A stretch of 36,423 bases of DNA, from assembly GCA_947630765.1 (NCBI GenBank), contig CANRIX010000023.1, forward strand, positions 1 to 36,423, in the 5' to 3' direction. Source of the stretch: an uncultured Clostridia bacterium. Lineage in GTDB: Bacteria > Bacillota > Clostridia > Oscillospirales > CAG-382. The first letter of the stretch is position 1; each line of letters begins with the position of its first letter. Shown one piece after another: positions 31,086 to 36,423 of this stretch. The translations under genes and the position numbers were made by a program. The notes beneath the pieces were generated by a model that had not been told where the DNA came from, searched no databases, and saw nothing but the letters and a program-made list of their open reading frames with translations.

Positions 31086-33728
31086 ATGGAACCGCTTTCT
31101 TTGAACGTTTTACGGGAAAAATTCCTCTCCTTCTTCGAGAGCAAGGGGCACTTGCGCCTCGACTCCTTCCCGCTCGTCCCGCAGGATGACAACTCGCTCC
31201 TGCTGATCAACGCCGGCATGGCGCCGCTGAAGAAGTACTTCACCGGGGAAAAACTGCCCCCGCGCAAGCGCGTGACGACCTGCCAGAAGTGCGTGCGCAC
31301 GCTGGACATCGACAACGTCGGCAAGACCGCCCGCCACGGCACGTTTTTCGAGATGCTCGGCAACTTCTCGTTCGGGGATTACTTCAAATCCGAAGCCATC
31401 CCGTGGGCGTGGGAATTCCTGACGCAGGTGCTGGAGATCCCCGCCGACCGGCTCTACCCGAGCGTCTACGTCGAGGACGACGAAGCGATCGAGGTCTGGG
31501 AGAAAGTCGGCGTCCCGCGCGAGCGCATCACGCGCCTGGGCAAGGAGGACAACTTCTGGGAGATCGGCTCGGGTCCGTGCGGTCCCTGCTCGGAGATCTA
31601 CTTCGACCGTGGCGAGAAGTACGGCTGCGGCAAGCCGACCTGCGGTGTCGGCTGCGACTGCGACCGCTTCATCGAGATCTGGAACATCGTGTTCACGCAG
31701 TTCGAGGGCGACGGCAACGGGAACTACGTCCGGCTCGCCCACCCGAACATCGACACCGGCATGGGCCTGGAGCGCCTCGCCTGCGTCATGCAGGGGGTCG
31801 GCAACCTGTTCGAGGTGGACACGGTGCGCAACATCATGGCGAAGGTGTGCGAATTCGCCGGCGTGACCTACGGCGCGTCCACGTCGGCGAACGACGTGTC
31901 CCTGCGCGTCATCACCGACCACATCCGCACGGCGACCTTCCTGATCGGCGACGGCGTCCTGCCGTCGAACGAGGGTCGCGGGTACATCCTGCGCCGGGTC
32001 CTGCGGCGTGCGGCGCGGCACGGTCGTCTGCTCGGCATCGAAGGACCCTTCCTGTCCGAGCTCTGCGAAACCGTCATCCACGAGAACGCGGGCGCCTACC
32101 CCGAGCTGGTCGAGCGGCGGGACTACATCCGCCGGATCATCGGCATCGAGGAGGAGCGCTTCCGCCAGACGCTGGACGCGGGGCTGTCCATTCTCGAAAA
32201 GATGATCCGCGACGCGAAGTCCGCCGGCAAAACCGTCCTCGACGGTGCGGACAGCTTCCGGCTCTACGACACGTTCGGCTTCCCGATCGACCTGACGCGG
32301 GAGATCGTCGCCGAGCACGGGCTGGCGCTGGACGAAGCGGACTTCCAAGCCCGCATGCAGGCGCAGAAGCAGCGTGCGCGGGATGCGCGTCTCGCCATGG
32401 GCGACGTGAGCTGGGCGGACGATTCGGTCGGCGGCGTGGACAAGACCCGTCCGACGACCTTCGTCGGCTATGAAAACGACCGTATTTCCACCGAAATCCT
32501 CTCCCTGATCAAGGACAACGAGCCGGTCTCCGTCCTGTCCGGCGGCAAGGCGGTCGCGGTGCTGGCGGAAACGCCGTTCTACGCCGAAATGGGCGGTCAG
32601 GTCGCCGACGTGGGCGAAATTCGCCAAGACGGCGGGGTCTTCCGCGTCGAGCAGGTCAAGCGGACCGCGGAAGGGGTCTACCTGCACTTCGGCGAGGTGG
32701 TTTCCGGCTCGCTTTCGCTCGGCAGCTGCGACGCATCCATCGATGCCGTCCGCCGCGACGCGATCCGGCGGAACCATTCGTCGGTCCACCTCTTGCAAGC
32801 CGCCCTGCGGCAGGTCCTCGGCGAGCACGTCCGGCAGGCGGGTTCCTACGTCGACGAGAGCAAGGCCCGTTTCGACTTTTCCCACCCGGTCGCGATGACC
32901 TCGGACGAGCTTTTGCAGGTCGAAACGTTGGTCAACCAGGCGATCCTGCGCGGGGACGAGGTCGTGACCGAGATCATGACGCCGGACGAAGCGCGTGCGC
33001 AGGGTGCGATGGCGCTCTTCGGCGAAAAGTACGGCGACGAGGTGCGCGTCGTCTCGATGGGAGACTTCTCGAAGGAGCTCTGCGGCGGCACGCACGTCGC
33101 CAACACGGCCCGCGTCGGGATGTTCCGCATCCTGTCCGAGTCGTCGGTCGCAGCCGGCGTGCGGCGCATCGAAGCGGTGACCGGGCTCAACGCCCTCGAA
33201 AAGGCGCGTGAAAGCGATGCGCTCCTGCATGACGTGCAGTCCGCCCTCAAAGCTGCCGGCGTGGACGACATTCCGCATCGCGTCGAAGCGCTCCAGTCCG
33301 AACTGCGCGACCGCAAGCGCGACCTCGAGCGCTTGGAGCTTTCGAGCATTTTGACCTCCGCCCGCACAGCGGTCGCGAGTGGCACGCCGGTCGGGTCCGT
33401 CCTGCTCGCCTGCGCCCAGGTGAACGCCGGCGCCTCGATGGACGCCCTGCGGTCCGCTGCGGACGCGGTCGCTTCGGAAACGCCGACCGCCGTGGTCGTG
33501 CTCGCCTGCGAACGCGACGGCAAGGTACAGCTCGCCGCCGCCTGCGGCAAGGACGCGCTCGCGGCAGGTGCGCACTGTGGGAAGCTGCTCAAAGCCGTAT
33601 CGCCCATCGTCGGCGGCGGTGGCGGCGGTCGATCCGACAGCGCTACCTCCGGCGGCAAGAATCCCGCCGCCATCCCCGCCGCCCTCTCCGCCGCCCTCTC
33701 CGTCCTGCAGGAACAGCTCGGCGCGTAA
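31086..33728 (+). CDS. alaS: Alanyl-tRNA synthetase
   Basis: An 880-residue class II synthetase that charges tRNA-Ala and edits Ser/Gly mischarging. Motif 2 is RHGTFFEMLGNFSFGDYFK (83-101) and motif 3 GMGLERLA (225-232). The editing domain has GGQVADVG and the zinc ligands His564, His568, Cys666 and His670 (HSSVH and CGGTH). The C-terminal DHHA1 domain ends with a glycine-rich GGGGGGRSDSATSGGKNP. A CxxC-rich insert near 181-192 (CGKPTCGVGCDC) is common in Firmicutes. AAAAGGA lies before the start. No T-box leader is seen. A 9-bp tandem array starts right after the stop. Confidence 0.98.
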   Translation: MEPLSLNVLREKFLSFFESKGHLRLDSFPLVPQDDNSLLLINAGMAPLKKYFTGEKLPPRKRVTTCQKCVRTLDIDNVGKTARHGTFFEMLGNFSFGDYFKSEAIPWAWEFLTQVLEIPADRLYPSVYVEDDEAIEVWEKVGVPRERITRLGKEDNFWEIGSGPCGPCSEIYFDRGEKYGCGKPTCGVGCDCDRFIEIWNIVFTQFEGDGNGNYVRLAHPNIDTGMGLERLACVMQGVGNLFEVDTVRNIMAKVCEFAGVTYGASTSANDVSLRVITDHIRTATFLIGDGVLPSNEGRGYILRRVLRRAARHGRLLGIEGPFLSELCETVIHENAGAYPELVERRDYIRRIIGIEEERFRQTLDAGLSILEKMIRDAKSAGKTVLDGADSFRLYDTFGFPIDLTREIVAEHGLALDEADFQARMQAQKQRARDARLAMGDVSWADDSVGGVDKTRPTTFVGYENDRISTEILSLIKDNEPVSVLSGGKAVAVLAETPFYAEMGGQVADVGEIRQDGGVFRVEQVKRTAEGVYLHFGEVVSGSLSLGSCDASIDAVRRDAIRRNHSSVHLLQAALRQVLGEHVRQAGSYVDESKARFDFSHPVAMTSDELLQVETLVNQAILRGDEVVTEIMTPDEARAQGAMALFGEKYGDEVRVVSMGDFSKELCGGTHVANTARVGMFRILSESSVAAGVRRIEAVTGLNALEKARESDALLHDVQSALKAAGVDDIPHRVEALQSELRDRKRDLERLELSSILTSARTAVASGTPVGSVLLACAQVNAGASMDALRSAADAVASETPTAVVVLACERDGKVQLAAACGKDALAAGAHCGKLLKAVSPIVGGGGGGRSDSATSGGKNPAAIPAALSAALSVLQEQLGA

Positions 33729-33791
33729 GTACGAGGAGTACGAGGGGTACGAGGAGTACAAGGAGTACAAGGAGTGCAAGGAGTACGAAAG
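33729..33791 (+). repeat. 9-bp tandem array after alaS
   Basis: Seven units of GTACRAGGR run from the first base after the alaS stop codon. The unit is the same as at 28492-28527. It is followed by a perfect 8-bp hairpin, CGGGGAAC/GTTCCCCG (33799-33817). Confidence 0.92.
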
Positions 33792-33845
33792 GAACGTGCG
33801 GGGAACTCCGTTCCCCGCCCCCCTTGTAGTCGTGCCCCGTTTTAC

Positions 33846-33948
33846 ACGAATTTCTATTTGCGGGTCAACATCGACCCGCATTTGCCCCTCTTTCTACTTC
33901 ATCGAGTTAAAACGGCAAAGCAAACGGGGCAAATCCATGGAAATTCGT
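33846..33948. other. Multibranch foldable intergenic region downstream of alaS
   Basis: No gene fits. Three nested perfect stems are present: closing stem ACGAATTTC (33846-33854) with GAAATTCGT (33940-33948); hairpin TGCGGGTC (33859-33866) with GACCCGCA (33873-33880); and TTTGCCCC (33881-33888) with GGGGCAAA (33926-33933) around a 37-base loop. They form a compact three-way junction. The TGCGGGTC hairpin and AAACGGGGCAAATCC also occur between rpmJ and rpsM. A structured RNA or a dispersed intergenic repeat is likely. Confidence 0.65.
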
Positions 33949-33995
33949 TTGGAATTTTTACCCCTCTGCGCCCCGATTTACGCCCTTCCCGATGT

Positions 33996-34039
33996 CCCCC
34001 AAATTCGCGTGACTGCTATCGCAGTCTGCTCCCCCAATT
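33996..34039. repeat. 44-nt dispersed element with hairpin, copy B
   Basis: Copy of the element at 28628-28671, with GACTGC/GCAGTC in place of GACCGC/GCGGTC, so both sides of the stem changed together. It lies nine bases before the terminator of the next minus-strand gene. Confidence 0.85.
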
Positions 34040-34048
34040 TACAATACG

Positions 34049-34085
34049 AAAAAAGCCCTGCGGCGCACAAAGGTGTCCGCAGGGC
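34049..34085 (-). terminator. Terminator of the cysteine-rich protein gene
   Basis: GCCCTGCGG pairs perfectly with CCGCAGGGC (34055-34063 with 34077-34085) and is followed on the minus strand by six T residues. A T-run on the other side lets it also stop plus-strand transcription from alaS. Confidence 0.92.
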
Positions 34086-34103
34086 ATTCGTTTTTCTGAC
34101 GGA

Positions 34104-34955
34104 TTAGTGACCGCAGCAGTTATCCTTCTTCAAATTTCCCTCTGCGTAAGGGTAAAATTCCGACACCGGGAAATTCATCTTCCCGAACACGCTGCACGGG
34201 TCGGAGCTGTCGTTCGCGGGCGTGCTGTCCTTTTCGGGGAGCACGAAGTGTGCCGCCGGCAGGACGAGCTGGACCGTCCGCTCCATACGGACGACGGAGA
34301 ACAGACCGATACTGACGTACACGGCGTTCGTGCCGATCCCGTCGAGGAACTCGCCGTCAAAGCGGGCGCGGACGCGCTCGGGGATATTGTCCGCGTTCAT
34401 GCAGCAATGCCCGAAGTGGCAGCATTTGTCCTTAACCTTCACGTCGAGGCAGATCGGCGAGGCGACTTCAAGCGTCACGGTCGGCAGCGTCGACGTCTCG
34501 TTGCACTTCAGCTTGCACGGGTCGACGCAGAAGCCGTCGTTATCCGGGTCGGACTGGAACACGGACACGTTCTTTTCGCTGCCGTACAGCACGATCTTCT
34601 TGTCGAAGGCGCAAAGCCCCTTGACGATCTGGCTATGCCCGTTGCAGACGCAGCACTCCAACGTCACGCAGAAGAAGTACCGAATCGTCACTTGGTAGAA
34701 CCCACGGTTGAACGGGACGGTATCCAGCGAGATGTTCGCGTAGATCACTTCCACGTCGGTGCACCGCACGGCGGTCGCACGGTCGACGACTTCCTGCGCC
34801 CGGTCGCACAGTTGGACCCGCAGGTCCTCCAGGCAGTCCTTATCTCTCGCCGAGTCGAAAATTTTATTCACGCTCACGCAGCAAAGCTGTTCCGGCTTAC
34901 CGCAGAGGCCGCCGAGCGGCGACGAGCAGCCGCCCTGCTGGTTGTTTCTTTCCAT
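34104..34955 (-). CDS. Conserved cysteine-rich protein, possibly a spore or surface structural protein
   Basis: A 283-residue protein with 23 cysteines, many in CC pairs (QLCCVSV, LECCVC, DKCCHFGHCC, final NCCGH). There is no signal peptide or membrane segment. The middle has alternating hydrophobic beta-type segments (FYQVTIRYFFCVTLECC; AVYVSIGLFSVVRMERTVQL) that appear twice as similar folds. Proteins of this make-up are conserved in Clostridia without a known function, and the Cys content suggests cross-linking or metal binding. The ATG at 34955 follows AAGGAGG; longer frames upstream lack support. CATAGAAT at 35012-35019 (minus) resembles a sporulation sigma -10, which is weak evidence. 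Confidence 0.78.
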   Translation of the reverse strand: MERNNQQGGCSSPLGGLCGKPEQLCCVSVNKIFDSARDKDCLEDLRVQLCDRAQEVVDRATAVRCTDVEVIYANISLDTVPFNRGFYQVTIRYFFCVTLECCVCNGHSQIVKGLCAFDKKIVLYGSEKNVSVFQSDPDNDGFCVDPCKLKCNETSTLPTVTLEVASPICLDVKVKDKCCHFGHCCMNADNIPERVRARFDGEFLDGIGTNAVYVSIGLFSVVRMERTVQLVLPAAHFVLPEKDSTPANDSSDPCSVFGKMNFPVSEFYPYAEGNLKKDNCCGH

Positions 34956-35039
34956 CAAAATATCCTCCTTGCCTGTTTCGATAAGGGGTCCTCGACGCCC
35001 TATCACTAACCATTCTATGCAAAAAAAGCGAAAACGCTC

Positions 35040-35068
35040 TTTACAAATCCCCCGAAACGGTGTATAAT
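35040..35068 (+). promoter_or_regulatory. Promoter of the Ig-like membrane protein gene
   Basis: TTTACA (35040-35045), 17 bases and a consensus TATAAT (35063-35068), 33 bases before the GTG start at 35101. Confidence 0.88.
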
Positions 35069-35100
35069 ATTCCAAAACAGACGGAAAGGATGTGGACGCG

Positions 35101-36090
35101 GTGCCGCGCTCCCCGCAAAAGACGCTTTTCTCCGTCGCGGTGCTGCTTCTGTGCCTGCTGACGGTGGTTTTGCTCTGCGCCGGTGCCCTGCACGTCCTGC
35201 TGCGGCAGGGGCAGGAGGTAGAGGTCTCGGTCGAAACTTCCGGCGAGCAGTTCACGGAAAGCGTCACGGTCACCCTGCGCAACGTCCTCGGCATGGACAT
35301 CCTCATCGACGAGCAGGAAAATTCCTGCGCGATGCTCCAGCGTCGCGTCGGCGACACCTGGGAGGACGTGAGCGAGATCCGCTTCCTGCAGGAGGACAGT
35401 GCCGCCCTCTCGGCGAAGTACGGCGGGATGTACGCCCACCTCGCCCCCGGCGGCGAGCTGCTCTACGAACTCGACGGCGAGCAGATCAACAGCCTCCCCG
35501 GCGGCGAATACCGCATCGCGATCCGCTACATCAGCGAAAAAGCCTACGCCGATTACCTCCGCGCCCGTGCCCGCGAGATCGAGACCTCCCTCGACGCCGC
35601 TTCGTCCGCCGCCCCACCCGTTGACGCGTCCGGCGACGCTTCCGGCACCACCGGCAACCCGTCAGATAAACCATCCGACACCACCTCCGGCTTGCCCGGA
35701 AATAACCCCGACACCCCCGATACCTCTGGCGACGCGTCAGGAAACCCCGGCTCGCCCGAAAATACCCCCAGCGCCACCCCCGGCGACACGTCTGGTGTTA
35801 CCTCTGGCAACCCGTCTGGCAACACCTCTGACGACCCCGGCTCGCCCGGAAATACCCCCGACCCGTCCGAAAATTCATCCGGCAACTCGTCGGATAACCA
35901 GTCCGGCAACGCCTCCGGCTTGTTCGGCAATACTCCCGGCACCACCTCTGATGATGCCCCCGGCTCCTCTGGCGGCACTTCCGGCAAACCTTCCGGCGAC
36001 ACCGACCCCACGCCGAGCGTCCTCCCGGAAACTGAACTGCTCTACGCCGAATTCGTGATTATCCCCCGCTCCTCGCAGCCCGCGCCATAA
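35101..36090 (+). CDS. Membrane-anchored Ig-like protein with inserted low-complexity repeat
   Basis: A 329-residue protein starting at GTG 35101, ten bases after GGAAAGGA; a GTG at 35092 would sit too close to that site. Residues ~9-34 form a membrane anchor. Residues ~38-165 look like a bacterial Ig-like beta domain (LAPGGELLYELDGEQINSLP then GGEYRIAIRY). About 140 residues of Ser/Gly/Pro/Asp/Thr/Asn repeats (SGDASG, PGNTPD, TSGNPSG) follow. The last 19 residues (ELLYAEFVII) look like the final strand of the same Ig-like domain, so the repeat seems inserted in a loop. It is probably exposed outside the cell. The function is unknown. Confidence 0.8.
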   Translation: MPRSPQKTLFSVAVLLLCLLTVVLLCAGALHVLLRQGQEVEVSVETSGEQFTESVTVTLRNVLGMDILIDEQENSCAMLQRRVGDTWEDVSEIRFLQEDSAALSAKYGGMYAHLAPGGELLYELDGEQINSLPGGEYRIAIRYISEKAYADYLRARAREIETSLDAASSAAPPVDASGDASGTTGNPSDKPSDTTSGLPGNNPDTPDTSGDASGNPGSPENTPSATPGDTSGVTSGNPSGNTSDDPGSPGNTPDPSENSSGNSSDNQSGNASGLFGNTPGTTSDDAPGSSGGTSGKPSGDTDPTPSVLPETELLYAEFVIIPRSSQPAP

Positions 36091-36287
36091 AAAAAAGCGC
36101 CCCCGCACCGTGACGGATTAAACCGTTTAGACGCCCCGACACCACCCGGCACCACCCCCGGCGACACCTCTGGCGATACGCCCGGCAACCAGTCAACTCC
36201 CTACGACGCCCCACGCCGCCCGGGTTTTACCCCTCCCCTGCCCCGTACGCGGAAGCAACACAAAAAAGCGGACAAATTTTTGCAAAG
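36091..36287 (+). other. Non-coding end with a stranded copy of the low-complexity repeat
   Basis: No gene. Bases 36139-36195 again encode the repeat pattern (TTPGDTSGDTPGNQS) in the same frame as the preceding gene but after its stop and a further in-frame TGA. This looks like a remnant of repeat expansion or of a longer ancestral tail. The rest has no recognisable signal. Confidence 0.6.
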
Positions 36288-36391
36288 TGTAGGTTTGTCA
36301 ATGATGTGTTACAGAGTCAGGAAAAGAAAAGAGGACATCTTTAGGGGAGAACCAGTTAAGCGGACGCATGGGAAAATTGTTGTATTGACGT
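36288..36391 (+). repeat. Terminal inverted repeat, right copy
   Basis: Matches the reverse complement of 1-104 at 101 of 104 positions. On the plus strand it encodes MMCYRVRKRKEDIFRG and continues to a TAA at 36403-36405. All three differences from the left copy change an amino acid, so there is no sign of coding constraint. The last 32 bases of the window (36392-36423) have no left counterpart because the contig starts at that point. Confidence 0.85.
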
Positions 36392-36423
36392 TGGCGGACA
36401 GCTAACTGCTTTTTGAAATCGTC

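Noticed and set aside
28492..33791. The 9-bp arrays as CRISPR or as coding repeats (Tyr-Glu-Glu or Thr-Pro-Arg in different frames)
   Set aside because: There are no spacers, the units are far too short for CRISPR, and the frames start after stop codons without ribosome binding sites.
31110..33881. A 923-codon open frame antisense to alaS, and a 470-codon one antisense to thyA-folA (1598-3010)
   Set aside because: They are long only because GC-rich codons on the sense strand rarely give stops in that antisense frame; the sense proteins are complete, and no start signals are seen.
1..36391. The whole window as one large transposon or prophage bounded by the inverted repeats
   Set aside because: The interior holds essential chromosomal genes (ribosomal proteins, rpoA, secY, alaS) and no integrase, transposase or phage genes.

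Overview
The window looks like a contig from a GC-rich member of the Clostridia (Firmicutes). The grounds are a single S10-spc-alpha ribosomal protein cluster in Firmicutes order, a KOW-domain gene between map and infA, zinc-type S14 and S4, an adenylate kinase with a zinc LID, strong AGGAGG ribosome binding sites, and small families typical of anaerobic Firmicutes (TIGR03905/TSCPD, BspA-like repeats, a DUF4304-like protein). The species cannot be named from the sequence. The first and last ~100 bases are near-identical copies of one sequence in opposite orientation, so both ends lie in a repeat that probably limited the assembly.

Layout. 1-600: terminal repeat and an AT-rich stretch without a convincing gene. 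677-9006 (+): an XRE regulator, a thyA-folA pair, tRNA-Gly(CCC), a broken HD-domain gene of low GC, a propeller-like protein, two genes that share a duplicated promoter/leader cassette (an unknown protein and a patatin-like hydrolase), a small exported repeat protein, and a two-component system. 9299-25421 (-): the ribosomal protein cluster, transcribed right to left from a strong promoter at 25655-25683: rpsJ-rplCDWB-rpsS-rplV-rpsC-rplP-rpmC-rpsQ-rplNXE-rpsNH-rplFR-rpsE-rpmD-rplO-secY-adk-map-KOW-infA-rpmJ-rpsMKD-rpoA-rplQ. 25801-36090: a DUF4304-like gene (-), a TSCPD protein overlapping a phosphohexomutase (+), an AGE-family sugar epimerase (-), a leucine-rich-repeat lipoprotein followed by alaS (+), a cysteine-rich conserved protein (-), and a membrane-anchored Ig-like protein with a long Ser/Gly/Pro/Asp-rich insertion (+).

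The most unusual content is between genes. Three intergenic gaps inside the ribosomal cluster (rpsJ-rplC, rpsH-rplF, rpmJ-rpsM) are expanded and carry perfect hairpins; the rpmJ-rpsM gap can fold into a three-way junction. Sequence blocks of that gap recur downstream of alaS in another foldable region. Two convergent-gene gaps (after the mutase and after alaS) are built alike: a 9-bp tandem array beginning at or within a few bases of the stop codon, a GC-rich hairpin, a 44-nt element whose hairpin shows a compensatory base-pair change between copies, and a terminator. Further oddities are an infA whose best-placed start is CTG, an HD-domain pseudogene with a poly-G frameshift plus an HD-to-HN change, and a nearly identical 75-bp promoter/leader cassette in front of two unrelated genes.

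The gene functions are mostly housekeeping: thymidylate and folate synthesis, translation, protein export, transcription, sugar phosphate metabolism and tRNA charging. The accessory genes concern the cell surface and signalling.
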